From NCBI GenBank assembly GCA_001942045.1, contig MSTD01000009.1, forward strand, positions 44,923 through 91,415: DNA of 46,493 bases, given 5' to 3'. The translations under genes and the position numbers were made by a program. How positions within the stretch are numbered: the first letter of the stretch is position 1; the number at the start of each line of letters is the position of its first letter. The notes beneath the pieces are model-generated. The model was not told the origin of the DNA, made no database searches, and worked only from the letters and a program-made list of their open reading frames with translations. Below are positions 8,154 through 17,836 of the stretch, in pieces. The DNA is from Mycolicibacterium porcinum. Lineage in GTDB: Bacteria > Actinomycetota > Actinomycetes > Mycobacteriales > Mycobacteriaceae.

Positions 8154-9689
8154 ATGACTCAAGAACTGGAGACCGCGGCGCCGTCAGAGCGAGACAAGCT
8201 GATGACGACCGAGCTGGTCCCCGAACAGATCCTGCCCAAGGTGATGAGCACCTTCGGCCTGACTGCGGCCTACGTATTCATCATCTGTTGGATCACCGGC
8301 TCTTCGGTGATGGCGACAGGTGGCTGGACCGCCATCCCCATGTGGGTGCTCGGCATCCTCACGTTCCTGGTCCCCGCCGGCATGGCGGTGGTGGAACTCG
8401 GGAACCTGTGGCCCGGGCAGGGCGGTGTCTACATTTGGGCCACCCGGACGATGGGGGAGACCTGGGGATTCATCGGCGGGTACCTGTCGTGGGTGCCGGT
8501 GATTCTCAACGCCGCGTCGTCGCCCGCGGTGGTCCTCTCATTCCTGTTGCTGGCCTTCCACACCGAGCTCGGGGTGATGACGAGCGTCATCCTGCAACTG
8601 GTGATCCTGTGGACGGTTGTCGGCTTGGCACTGGCGAAGCTCTCCGCCAACCAGCGGATAATGAACGTTGTCTTCGTGGTGTTCGGCATCCTCGCGCTGA
8701 CGATCTTCATCTCGGGTGTGCTCTTCGCGGTGAAGCACGGTTCGGCGACGCCATTCAGTTGGTCTGAGGCGACGATTCCGAACTTCGCGGTATCGGGCTT
8801 CCTGTACGGCACTGTGCTGCTCTACCTGCTCGGTGTGGAGACGCCGTACAACATGGGCGCGGAGTTCTTGTCGGTGCGCAAGAGCGGCCCGCGAATGATC
8901 CTCTGGGGTTCGACGGCGCTGGTCGCCATCTACCTGATGACGACGCTGGGCACGATGATGGCGTTGCCCACTGCCGAGATCGACGCCGTCACGGGTGTCA
9001 TCGGCATGCTGGGCGTCGCAGGATTCCCCGGGCTGATGGAGATCTGCGCCGTCGTACTCGCTCTGATCATCATCGTGGCTCTGATGACGTATCAGGTGGC
9101 CTACTCACGGTTGATCTTCGTCTCCGGGCTGGAGCGGCACCTGCCGCGCATCTTCACTCATCTCAACCCGCGTACGCGTAATCCTGTGTCCGCCATCCTG
9201 ATCCAGGGCGTGATCTCCTCACTGCTCATCGTCGGCCTGTACTCCCAGAGCAGCTTGGTCAACACGACGATCTTCCTCCAGGGTGGCCTGTCCACCGTGT
9301 GGCTGCTTTCCGGGTTCTTCTTTCTGATCCCGGTGGTGATCGCCCGCAAGAAGTACGCCGATCGCTATGAGAACGAGACGTTCTGGCGCATACCCGGCGG
9401 CATGGTCGGCGTCTGGATCACCGTGATCGTCGGCACCCTCGGCACCATTGGCGGGGTCTACTACTCGTTCGCGAAATCATGGCTCGCCAGTGCCGGGGTC
9501 GGGGACGCCGAGTGGATGAAGTGGGTGGGCAGCATCAGCGTCGGAATGTTCGCTCTCGGGCTGGTGGTGTACATCTTCGGCCGCCGCTCGGCGCACAAGG
9601 TCTCGCAGGAGGATGCGCTGGCCCACCTCGCCGTGTTCGACCTCACCGTCGACGACTCGACTGCAACCAAGGAGGATTCGCCCCGATGA
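8154..9689 (+). CDS. APC-superfamily amino acid/amine permease
   Basis: A 511-residue polytopic membrane protein with about 12 helices. It has the APC hallmark GQGGVYIWATRTMGETWGF after helix 2, plus further motifs such as QVAYSRLIFVSGLERHLPRIF. The family moves amino acids or polyamines by proton symport or exchange. The ATG at 8154 has GGGAG at 8141-8145; earlier in-frame codons lie inside the ATPase gene. The stop overlaps the amine oxidase start as ATGA (9686-9689). This translational coupling strongly suggests that the permease imports the substrate of the oxidase, probably a primary amine. Confidence 0.88.
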   Translation: MTQELETAAPSERDKLMTTELVPEQILPKVMSTFGLTAAYVFIICWITGSSVMATGGWTAIPMWVLGILTFLVPAGMAVVELGNLWPGQGGVYIWATRTMGETWGFIGGYLSWVPVILNAASSPAVVLSFLLLAFHTELGVMTSVILQLVILWTVVGLALAKLSANQRIMNVVFVVFGILALTIFISGVLFAVKHGSATPFSWSEATIPNFAVSGFLYGTVLLYLLGVETPYNMGAEFLSVRKSGPRMILWGSTALVAIYLMTTLGTMMALPTAEIDAVTGVIGMLGVAGFPGLMEICAVVLALIIIVALMTYQVAYSRLIFVSGLERHLPRIFTHLNPRTRNPVSAILIQGVISSLLIVGLYSQSSLVNTTIFLQGGLSTVWLLSGFFFLIPVVIARKKYADRYENETFWRIPGGMVGVWITVIVGTLGTIGGVYYSFAKSWLASAGVGDAEWMKWVGSISVGMFALGLVVYIFGRRSAHKVSQEDALAHLAVFDLTVDDSTATKEDSPR

Positions 9690-11662
9690 CCATGGACAGC
9701 ACCCTGGTGCCGACCGACGCCACCGATGCCGCCGGCCGCTATCCACTCGATCCGCTGACCGGTGCCGAGATCGAGGCGGCCGCGGCCATCATCACCGAAT
9801 CGGACTACGCCACACCGACGTTGAAGTTCGTGATGATCCAGCTGGCCGAGCCGGCCAAGACCGCTGCGCTGTCGTTCACGGCGGCAACCGAGGTGCCGCG
9901 TCAGGCGTTCGTGACGATGTACGACGGCGCCGCCAAGCTGATCTACGAGGCTGTTGTAGACCTCGACGCGAAGGTGATTGACTCGTGGACCCCGATACCC
10001 GGCCGGTTCCCGTCCTATCTCGTCGAACACATGACGGGGGTCGAGGAGAAGGTGCGGGAGGACCCGCGATGGCAGGAAGCCATGCGCAAGCGAGGTGTCA
10101 CCGACTTCAGCCTGGCGATGATCGACCCATGGCCGGCCGGCTACTACGGCGCGCAGGACCACTACGACAACTCGCCGCTGATCTGCCGACCGCTGACCTT
10201 CATGCGCGCCGCACCGTCGGAGAACGGCTATGCGCGGCCCGTCGAAGGCCTGATCGTGACGTTCGATCTGGACAACATGAAGATCATCGACATCGAGGAC
10301 CACGGCGCGGTCCCGTTACCGTCCAAGGGCGGCAACTACTCCGGGCAGTTCATGTTCACTCCCGACAACCGGCCCGCGTTCACGCAGTTTCGCGACGACG
10401 TCAAGACGATCGACATCACCCAGCCCCAGGGGGCCAGCTTCACGGTCGACGGCTGGAACGTCACCTGGCAGAAATGGTCGTTGCGTATCGGGTTCAACCC
10501 GCGCGAGGGACTGGTGCTGCACGAGGTGACCTACACCGACCGTGGCGAGGTCCGGCCCATCATGTATCGCGCCGCGTTGTCGGAAATGGTGGTGCCATAC
10601 GGTGATTCGTCACCGACGCACTGGAACAAGAACGTCTTCGACATGGGCGAGGTGGGAATGGGCTTCTCAGCCAATCCGTTGACCCTGGGCTGTGACTGTC
10701 TCGGCGAGATCTACTACTTCGACGGCACGGTCAACGATTCCAGCGGCAACGCCGTCACCATCCCCAACGCCATCTGCATGCACGAGGAGGACTACGGAAT
10801 CTCGTGGAAGCACACCGATTTCCGCACCGGTGAAGTCGAGGTGCGGCGGTCGCGCCGATTGGTGATCTCGATGATCTGCACCGTCGGCAACTACGAGTAC
10901 GGCTTCTTCTGGTACTTCTACAACGACGCGTCCATCGAGATGGAGGTCAAGCTCACCGGTGTGCTGACGACTGGTGCGGTGCCCGACGGCGAGACCCCAC
11001 GCTGGGGCAAGATGGTGGCACCCGGCATGTACGGTCCCAACCATCAGCACTTCTTCAACTTCCGCATGGACATGAGCATCGACGGACCGGGAAACAGTGT
11101 GTACGAGGTGGATTCGATCCCCGAGCCGGACCCGGAATTGAACCCGCACCACAATGCCTGGATCACCCGGGACACGTTGGTGGCCTCGGAGTCCGAAGGA
11201 GCGCGGGACTGGGAGTACTCGACCGGCCGGTACTGGAAGGTGGTCAACCCCTCCAAGCTCAACGAGTTCGGCGCGCCGGTCGGCTACAAGCTGATGCCCA
11301 AGGACATCGTCCCGGTGATGGTGCAGGAGGGCTCAGTGATCTACGACCGGGCCCGGTTCGTCCAGCACAACCTGTGGGTGACCCGGTATGACCCCAAGGA
11401 ACTCTTCGCCGCGGGGGACTACATGTATCAGTGCGCCGAGGCCCAGGGTCTGCCGCAGTATGTCGCCGACGACGCACCACTGGAGAACACCGACATTGTG
11501 CTCTGGTACACCGTCGGCGCTCACCACGTGGTCTGCCCGGAGGACTGGCCGGTGATGCCGTGCCACTACACCGGCTTCAAGCTCAAACCGGTGGGATTCT
11601 TCGACGGCAACCCGGCGCTGGACGTCCCGCCTTCGCCGCCGGCGGCGTGCCACCACCACTGA
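9686..11662 (+). CDS. Copper-containing primary amine oxidase (TPQ enzyme)
   Basis: A 658-residue copper amine oxidase that converts RCH2NH2, O2 and water to an aldehyde, NH3 and H2O2. All catalytic elements are visible. Y403 in VGNYEYG is the tyrosine that self-processes to topaquinone. D319 in FDMGE is the base, 84 residues before it, as in the Arthrobacter globiformis enzyme. Copper ligands are H453 and H455 (NHQHFF) and H627 (PCHYTG). The protein ends in CHHH, perhaps a copper-loading tail. No signal peptide is seen, so it is probably cytosolic and fed by the coupled APC permease. It is the last gene of the five-gene operon and is followed by a hairpin. Confidence 0.95.
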   Translation: MTMDSTLVPTDATDAAGRYPLDPLTGAEIEAAAAIITESDYATPTLKFVMIQLAEPAKTAALSFTAATEVPRQAFVTMYDGAAKLIYEAVVDLDAKVIDSWTPIPGRFPSYLVEHMTGVEEKVREDPRWQEAMRKRGVTDFSLAMIDPWPAGYYGAQDHYDNSPLICRPLTFMRAAPSENGYARPVEGLIVTFDLDNMKIIDIEDHGAVPLPSKGGNYSGQFMFTPDNRPAFTQFRDDVKTIDITQPQGASFTVDGWNVTWQKWSLRIGFNPREGLVLHEVTYTDRGEVRPIMYRAALSEMVVPYGDSSPTHWNKNVFDMGEVGMGFSANPLTLGCDCLGEIYYFDGTVNDSSGNAVTIPNAICMHEEDYGISWKHTDFRTGEVEVRRSRRLVISMICTVGNYEYGFFWYFYNDASIEMEVKLTGVLTTGAVPDGETPRWGKMVAPGMYGPNHQHFFNFRMDMSIDGPGNSVYEVDSIPEPDPELNPHHNAWITRDTLVASESEGARDWEYSTGRYWKVVNPSKLNEFGAPVGYKLMPKDIVPVMVQEGSVIYDRARFVQHNLWVTRYDPKELFAAGDYMYQCAEAQGLPQYVADDAPLENTDIVLWYTVGAHHVVCPEDWPVMPCHYTGFKLKPVGFFDGNPALDVPPSPPAACHHH

Positions 11663-11683
11663 GTTCGGGCCCCTGACCTGGAG

Positions 11684-11720
11684 CGGGCGCCCCCACAGCC
11701 AGTGGGATCGGGGGCGCCCG
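11684..11720 (+). terminator. Hairpin terminator after the amine oxidase
   Basis: CGGGCGCCCCC (11684-11694) pairs perfectly with GGGGGCGCCCG (11710-11720) around a 15-base loop, 21 bases past the stop. It lacks a T-tract, as many mycobacterial terminators do. Confidence 0.75.
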
Positions 11721-11817
11721 TTGCCGTTCGTGCCCGGATTTCGTCAACTGCCGGGGCCGCAACCCCCTGCGTGCTCTTATGATGACCGGCAGGTGTCGGA
11801 GTTTGCGGGGGGTGTGA

Positions 11818-12372
11818 ATGACGTCTGGGCCGGACGAACAGTGGAACCAGGCCGATCGCGGATCGATTCGCTGGCAGGACCCGGCGACCGCCACGCCGCG
11901 GCCGCCGACCGTGGCCGAGGCGCGCCAGCGGGACAAGATGCAGAAGGAGCGCGAGGCTGCCGAGGAGTGGGCCAGGCAGCAGGAGGCGACGCGCGAAAAG
12001 CGTGCCGCCACCAACAAGAAGATCTTGATGGGCTCGGTGGCCGTGGTCGGCGTGGTCGGAGTCATCGCGCTGGGCTACCACCTGCTGCACAAGGAAGAGA
12101 TCGCGGCGTCCTGCGTCAAGGACGGCACCAACGAGGTGGTCCCGGACTCGTACTGTTCCAGCGGCCACAGCGGTTCCGGGGGCACGTTCATCTACCTCGG
12201 GTCGCCGTACCGGTACTACTACGGCGGTAACAACGGCGGAGTGGGCACGATCGCTCGGGGCGGGACTATCGAACAGCCCAAGGGCACCGTCGCCAAGACC
12301 AAGTCGGGCACGTCGATCTCGCGCGGCGGCTTCGGCTCGTCGTCGAGCTACGGCAAGAGTTCGGGGAGCTGA
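11818..12372 (+). CDS. YgiB/DUF1190-like membrane-anchored protein with Gly/Ser tail
   Basis: A 184-residue protein. A charged, helix-forming segment (residues 30-65, rich in Lys, Arg and Glu) is followed by one membrane helix (about 68-90). Then come a small Cys-containing region (SCVKDGTNEVVPDSYC) and a Gly/Ser/Tyr-rich tail containing SRGGFG near the end. E. coli YgiB/YjfM (DUF1190), as I recall it, also ends with a TRGGFG motif and is encoded next to YgiC/YjfC. The next gene here is the YgiC homologue, directly abutting, so this is probably the actinobacterial counterpart. In published comparative genomics of ATP-grasp amidoligases such tails were proposed as ligation targets. That function is unproven. 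Confidence 0.6.
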   Translation: MTSGPDEQWNQADRGSIRWQDPATATPRPPTVAEARQRDKMQKEREAAEEWARQQEATREKRAATNKKILMGSVAVVGVVGVIALGYHLLHKEEIAASCVKDGTNEVVPDSYCSSGHSGSGGTFIYLGSPYRYYYGGNNGGVGTIARGGTIEQPKGTVAKTKSGTSISRGGFGSSSSYGKSSGS

Positions 12373-13536
12373 ATGCGCCGCCAACGCAGTTCCCCGCGAC
12401 CAGGCTGGGAACAGATCGTCGCCGACCAGGGCATGTGTTACGGGACTCCGGCGCGGGACGCGACCGGGGCCGACCGCCCGTACTGGGACGAGTCGGTGCA
12501 CTACGTCTTCGACATGGATGAGGTGCTGTCGATCGAGGCCTCCGTCGAGGTGTTGCACTCGATGTGTCTGGAGGCCGTCGAGCACGTCGTCCTGACCGGC
12601 CGGTATCGCGATTTCGGGCTGCCCGAGTGGAGCTGGGAGCACATCGAGAAGTCTTGGCGGCGTAGCGATCCGCACCTCTACGGCAGATTCGACCTCCGCT
12701 ACGACGGTCGTCGGCCGCCGGTCCTGCTGGAATACAACGCCGACACCCCCACCACCCTGCTGGAGGCAGCGATCCTGCAGTGGTACTGGAAGACCGACGT
12801 CTACCCGGCCGACGATCAGTGGAACTCGTTGCACGAGAAGCTGGTTGCCCGCTGGAGTGAGATCCGTGACCGCCTCCCGGGTGCCGAGACCTACTTCACC
12901 TGGTCGGGCGCCGAGCACACCGGCGAGGATCACGTCACCGTCGCCTACCTGCAGGAGTGTGCGGCCGAGGCCGGCCTGCACACCGTGGGCCTGGCGATCG
13001 AGGACATCGGGTTCGACCGTGACCTCGACCGGTTCGTCGACCTGGAGGAAGCTCCGATGTCGTCGATCTTCAAGCTCTACCCGTGGGAGTGGATGCTCGA
13101 CGATGATTTCGGTCGCCGGGCCGTCGAACAATTGCCGGCCACCATGTGGGTGGAGCCGCTGTGGAAGACATTGCTGAGCAACAAGGCGATCCTGGCGGTG
13201 CTGTGGGAGATGTACCCCGGACATCCGAATCTGTTGCCCGCGTATGTGGATGACCCGCACGAGCTGACCGACTATGTACGCAAACCCAAACTGGGACGTG
13301 AGGGTGCCAACATCACCATCGTGGGCGCCGGGTACGAAACCGAGACGGGCGGTGTGTACGGCGAAGAGGGCTACGTGTACCAATTGCTCGATCCGTTACC
13401 GCAATTCGACGACATGCGTCCCGCATTGGGGGCGTGGATCGTCGGTGACGAGTCCGCCGGACTCGGGATCCGCGAGACCTCGGGTCTCGTCACCGACAAC
13501 GGCGCCGCCTTTGTGCCACACCGCATCCCGCAGTGA
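12373..13536 (+). CDS. Glutathionylspermidine synthase-like ATP-grasp ligase (YgiC/YjfC-like)
   Basis: A 387-residue stand-alone ATP-grasp protein of the glutathionylspermidine synthase C-terminal family, matching YgiC in length. Visible family motifs are LLEYNADTPTTLLE (residues 118-131), FKLYPWEWM (233-241) and YVRKPKLGREGANI (301-314), which should bind Mg-ATP and the acyl phosphate. The N-terminal amidase of true bifunctional GspSA is absent. The ATG follows the previous stop with no gap. With the flanking YgiB-like and DUF350 genes it forms the conserved YgiBC/YjfLMC arrangement. It may ligate an amine or amino acid to a peptide carboxylate, possibly the tail of its neighbour; the true substrate is unknown. 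Confidence 0.85.
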   Translation: MRRQRSSPRPGWEQIVADQGMCYGTPARDATGADRPYWDESVHYVFDMDEVLSIEASVEVLHSMCLEAVEHVVLTGRYRDFGLPEWSWEHIEKSWRRSDPHLYGRFDLRYDGRRPPVLLEYNADTPTTLLEAAILQWYWKTDVYPADDQWNSLHEKLVARWSEIRDRLPGAETYFTWSGAEHTGEDHVTVAYLQECAAEAGLHTVGLAIEDIGFDRDLDRFVDLEEAPMSSIFKLYPWEWMLDDDFGRRAVEQLPATMWVEPLWKTLLSNKAILAVLWEMYPGHPNLLPAYVDDPHELTDYVRKPKLGREGANITIVGAGYETETGGVYGEEGYVYQLLDPLPQFDDMRPALGAWIVGDESAGLGIRETSGLVTDNGAAFVPHRIPQ

Positions 13537-13553
13537 CCCGGAAGGAATACCCT

Positions 13554-14009
13554 ATGACAACCACTCTGGTTGCGCTCGACTCCGATTACTGGTCGGTGCT
13601 GGGCCACGGCGTCTCGGCGATCGTGTTGTACACGATTGTCGGTGTGGCACTGATGGTGCTGGGTTTCTACGTGATCGATTGGACCACGCCCGGGCCATTG
13701 CGGACCTTGGTGCGCGCCGGCCGGCCCAACGCCGCCGCGGTGACGGCCTCGGGCGTGCTGTCGATGGCGTTCATCATCGTTCTGGCCATTTACTCTTCGT
13801 CGGGTGACCTCATCCAGGGTCTCATCATGACTTTGGTGTTCGGGCTCTTGGGCATTGCGGCCCAGGCGTTTTCCGTCCGGCTCATCGGCGCGATCAAGGG
13901 CATCGACATCGGCATGGTGCTGGCCTCCGAACGATTCACGCCCCAGGTACTGGTCGTGACGGCGTCGTACCTGGCATTCGGGCTGATCGTCGCAGCGGCG
14001 ATCCTCTAA
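13554..14009 (+). CDS. DUF350 (YjfL-like) membrane protein
   Basis: A 151-residue membrane protein with four predicted helices arranged as two similar halves (about residues 15-38, 50-75, 84-108 and 125-150). DUF350 proteins are built this way. E. coli YjfL sits beside YjfM and YjfC, as here. The ATG at 13554 has GGAAGGA at 13540-13546; the GTG at 13533 would overlap the ligase gene and adds seven non-family residues. Its TAA overlaps the stop of the convergent glycerate kinase gene (CTAA). Confidence 0.78.
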   Translation: MTTTLVALDSDYWSVLGHGVSAIVLYTIVGVALMVLGFYVIDWTTPGPLRTLVRAGRPNAAAVTASGVLSMAFIIVLAIYSSSGDLIQGLIMTLVFGLLGIAAQAFSVRLIGAIKGIDIGMVLASERFTPQVLVVTASYLAFGLIVAAAIL

Positions 14010-15133
14010 CGCTCCAAGGTGCGGCACACCGCGGCGGCCGCGCGGGCCAGTGCGGCCGGGCCGTCACGCAGGGCCTGCTCCAGCGGGGTACCCGGCTCGG
14101 TGATGGCCACCAGCTTCTCCACCCCGTTGGTCAGCAGGACGTCGGCGTCGGCTGCCACGCGGCCGGCGAAGATCACCACCCGGGCACCGGTGCCCGCGGC
14201 CGCCTGCGCGACACCGAACGGCGTCTTGCCCAGCATGGTCTGGGCGTCGACGCTGCCTTCGCCGGTGAACACCCAGTCCGCTCCGCGCAGTGACTGCGGC
14301 AGGCCAACGGTCTGCGCGATCAGTTCGACACCGGGGACGCATTCGGCGGCAAGGAATTCCATCAGGCCGAAGCCCAGGCCACCAGCGGCGCCGGAGCCGG
14401 GGCGGTCGGGCCGAGCGTGCCCGAGCGCGGTGTCGGTCACCGTCACCAGTCGCGTCAGCGCGGCTTCGAGCGCCTCGACATCGTCGGGACCGGCGCCCTT
14501 CTGCGGGCCGAAAACCGCAGAGGCACCCCCGGTTCCGAGTAAGGGTGCGGTGACGTCGGACGCGATCCGGATGTGAGTATCGGCAAGTCGGGGATCCATC
14601 CCCGACACGTCGATGTGCTGGAGCCCGGCCAGGGCCGCACCACCGGGCGGCAGGACGGCGCCCGTGGCGTCGGTGAACGAGACGCCGAGTGCGGTGAGCA
14701 TGCCGGCCCCGCCGTCGTTCGTCGCTGATCCGCCGATCCCGATCAGCAGCTCGGTCGCCCCGTGATCCAGGGCCGAGGTGATCAGCTGGCCGACGCCGAA
14801 GGTGCTGGCGCGCAGGACGTCCCGATGTGCGGGCGCCACCAGCTCCAGACCGGACGCCGACGCCATCTCGATGACCGCCAGGTGGCGTTCGGCGACGTAG
14901 CCGTACGTGGCATGAGTAGGCCGCCCGAGCGGATCGCTGACCTCGACGGTGACGCGTTCGCCACCGAGCGCGTCGACGACGGCGTCCACCGTCCCTTCGC
15001 CGCCGTCGGCCATCGGCACCCCGATGCACTCGGCGTCGGGCAGGACCGACCGGACGCCTTCCCGCATCGCCGCCACCGCTTGCGACGCGGTCATCGACTC
15101 TTTGAACGAGTCCGGGGCCAGAACGATCTTCAT
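14006..15133 (-). CDS. glxK: Glycerate kinase (GlxK/GarK type)
   Basis: A 375-residue type-1 glycerate kinase that phosphorylates D-glycerate with ATP, normally to 2-phosphoglycerate, linking glyoxylate or serine-type carbon to glycolysis. It starts MKIVLAPDSFKESMTA and contains PMADGGEGTVDA, GIGGSATNDGGAGML and GAAGGLGFGL, all family landmarks. The ATG at 15133 is used; further upstream codons (to 15175) lack similarity. It converges on the DUF350 gene with overlapping stops and has no evident operon partner. Confidence 0.92.
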   Translation of the reverse strand: MKIVLAPDSFKESMTASQAVAAMREGVRSVLPDAECIGVPMADGGEGTVDAVVDALGGERVTVEVSDPLGRPTHATYGYVAERHLAVIEMASASGLELVAPAHRDVLRASTFGVGQLITSALDHGATELLIGIGGSATNDGGAGMLTALGVSFTDATGAVLPPGGAALAGLQHIDVSGMDPRLADTHIRIASDVTAPLLGTGGASAVFGPQKGAGPDDVEALEAALTRLVTVTDTALGHARPDRPGSGAAGGLGFGLMEFLAAECVPGVELIAQTVGLPQSLRGADWVFTGEGSVDAQTMLGKTPFGVAQAAAGTGARVVIFAGRVAADADVLLTNGVEKLVAITEPGTPLEQALRDGPAALARAAAAVCRTLER

Positions 15134-15197
15134 CCGTCTGGAACTTACCGACTGCGCGGCTGCACGGCGCGGCATGAGCGGCAGGGGAGCGCGCCGC

Positions 15198-15629
15198 TCA
15201 GATCACCGCGTGGGCAAGGAGCCGCTTGAGTTCGCGGCGCTGCTCGGCGTCGAGCCGGTCGAGTACCTCGTCCTCGGCAGCGAGCACGGCGGCTTCGGCG
15301 CGCTTGAGCAGTCCGGCTCCCTCGGCGGTCAGCTCGGCCGGCAGCGCGCGCCCCGAGTTGACGGTGGCCGGCCTGCGCACCGCGCCGCGCTCCTGCAGTC
15401 CGCGCAGCACGTTGTTCATCGCCTGCGGTGAGACGTTGGTGTGCCGGGCGAGCTCGGCATTGGACTGGCCGGGGGCCATCGACAGCACTCGCAGGCAGAC
15501 GAATTCCGGCAGCGTGAGTCCGAGGGGGTGCAACTGCGCGGCGACCTTGGGCTGCAACACCGCGACCACGCGGTACATCAGGTACCCGAGAGGCTGCTCT
15601 TCGAGGATGCCGCCCGTATCGGAATTCAT
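15198..15629 (-). CDS. MarR-family transcriptional regulator
   Basis: A 143-residue winged-helix protein. LGLTLPEFVCLRVLSMAP and NAELARHTNVSPQAMNNVLRGLQERGAV form the helix-turn-helix, RPATVNSGRALPAELTAEG the wing, and dimer helices occupy both ends. It is divergent from a methyltransferase gene across a 45-base gap holding a 19-bp palindrome set inside a strong promoter, so it probably represses that gene and itself. ATG codons at 15629 and 15638 are both possible; I chose 15629 because it leaves a second half-palindrome outside the coding region. The inducer is unknown. Confidence 0.88.
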   Translation of the reverse strand: MNSDTGGILEEQPLGYLMYRVVAVLQPKVAAQLHPLGLTLPEFVCLRVLSMAPGQSNAELARHTNVSPQAMNNVLRGLQERGAVRRPATVNSGRALPAELTAEGAGLLKRAEAAVLAAEDEVLDRLDAEQRRELKRLLAHAVI

Positions 15630-15639
15630 ATCAAGCATA

Positions 15640-16367
<728 letters not shown>

Positions 16368-16513
16368 CCGCGGGCTGACCTGCGCCCGCCGGCGACACTC
16401 GCTCCGCGAAGGCTCCCCCCACTAGGTGTGCTGCCCGCCATAGGGCAGGATAGAGACGCCGTCCAGGGGTAACCCGGGTGGCTCTCTACATGCGAGGAGT
16501 GCCGAGGAGACCG

Positions 16514-17263
16514 ATGGCGGATCCGAATATCACCGGCGAGGGCGCAGCACCGATCCGTCCCTTCTATACGAGGGTTCTGCTGAAGCTTGGCGGAGAGATG
16601 TTCGGTGGCGGCGAGGTCGGTCTCGACCCCGACGTCGTACATCAGGTGGCCCGTCAGATCGCCGCCGTGGTGCGTAGCGGCGTCCAGGTCGCGGTCGTGA
16701 TCGGCGGCGGCAACTTCTTCCGCGGCGCCCAACTGCAGCAGCGTGGCATGGAACGCACGCGCAGCGACTACATGGGCATGCTCGGAACCGTGATGAACAG
16801 CCTTGCGCTGCAGGACTTTCTGCAGAAGGAGGGCATCGACACCCGCGTGCAGACCGCCATCACCATGGGCCAGGTCGCCGAGCCGTACATCCCGTTGCGG
16901 GCCGTGCGGCACCTCGAAAAGGGTCGTGTCGTCATCTTCGGCGCGGGCATGGGCCTGCCGTACTTCTCTACCGACACCACCGCGGCGCAGCGCGCCCTGG
17001 AGATCGGGGCCGAGGTGGTCCTGATGGCCAAGGCCGTCGACGGCGTCTACACCGCTGACCCGCGCGAGGATCCGAACGCCGAGCTGCTCACCGAGGTGAG
17101 CCATCGCGAGGTCATCGATCGCGGCCTGCGGGTCGCCGATGCCACCGCCTTCAGTTTGTGTATGGACAACCGGATGCCGATGCTGGTGTTCAACCTGCTG
17201 ACCGAAGGCAATATCGCCCGCGCGGTGGCGGGTGAGAAGATCGGAACACTGGTCACCACCTAA
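16514..17263 (+). CDS. pyrH: Uridylate kinase
   Basis: UMP kinase (249 aa, amino acid kinase fold) makes UDP from UMP in pyrimidine synthesis. The sequence [40 protein letters not shown] and [12 protein letters not shown] is close to mycobacterial PyrH. The ATG at 16514 follows GAGGAGA (16504-16510); upstream in-frame starts from 16478 add a non-family extension. A short stem (CTGCCC 16431-16436 with GGGCAG 16443-16448) lies in the leader. It is the first gene of the pyrH-frr-cdsA operon. Confidence 0.97.
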   Translation: MADPNITGEGAAPIRPFYTRVLLKLGGEMFGGGEVGLDPDVVHQVARQIAAVVRSGVQVAVVIGGGNFFRGAQLQQRGMERTRSDYMGMLGTVMNSLALQDFLQKEGIDTRVQTAITMGQVAEPYIPLRAVRHLEKGRVVIFGAGMGLPYFSTDTTAAQRALEIGAEVVLMAKAVDGVYTADPREDPNAELLTEVSHREVIDRGLRVADATAFSLCMDNRMPMLVFNLLTEGNIARAVAGEKIGTLVTT

Positions 17264-17278
17264 ACGGGAGAAGCCGAC

Positions 17279-17836
17279 GTGATCGACGAAACTCTCTTCG
17301 ACGCTGAAGAGAAGATGGAAAAGGCCGTGAGTGTGGCCCGTGACGACCTGGCCACCATTCGGACCGGCCGGGCCAATCCGGGCATGTTCTCCCGCATCAA
17401 CATCGACTACTACGGGGCGATGACGCCGATCACGCAGATGGCGAGCATCAACGTCCCCGAGGCGCGCTTGGTCGTGATCAAGCCCTACGAGGCCGCGCAG
17501 CTCAAGCCGATCGAGGACGCGATCCGTAACTCCGACCTCGGGGTCAATCCGACCAACGACGGCAGCATCATCCGGATCTCCATTCCGCAGCTGACCGAGG
17601 AGCGCCGCCGCGACCTGGTCAAACAGGCCAAGTCAAAGGGCGAGGACGCCAAGGTTTCGGTGCGCAACATCCGCCGCAAGGCGATGGAAGAGCTGAGCCG
17701 GATCAAGAAGGACGGCGAAGCCGGCGAGGACGAGGTCGGACGGGCCGAGAAGGACCTCGACAAGTCCACCCACACCTACACCAGCCAGATCGATGACCTG
17801 GTCAAACACAAGGAAGGCGAACTGCTGGAGGTCTGA
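17279..17836 (+). CDS. frr: Ribosome recycling factor
   Basis: RRF (185 aa) works with EF-G to split post-termination ribosomes. The three-helix domain is recognised by [35 protein letters not shown] and [23 protein letters not shown] (in part). It starts at a GTG 15 bases after pyrH with GGGAG just upstream, and its last base is shared with the cdsA start. Confidence 0.97.
   Translation: MIDETLFDAEEKMEKAVSVARDDLATIRTGRANPGMFSRINIDYYGAMTPITQMASINVPEARLVVIKPYEAAQLKPIEDAIRNSDLGVNPTNDGSIIRISIPQLTEERRRDLVKQAKSKGEDAKVSVRNIRRKAMEELSRIKKDGEAGEDEVGRAEKDLDKSTHTYTSQIDDLVKHKEGELLEV

Noticed and set aside
11566..13383. 605-codon minus-strand frame across the YgiB/YgiC-like genes
   Set aside because: It is antisense to clear coding sequence, has shadow-like composition and matches no domain.
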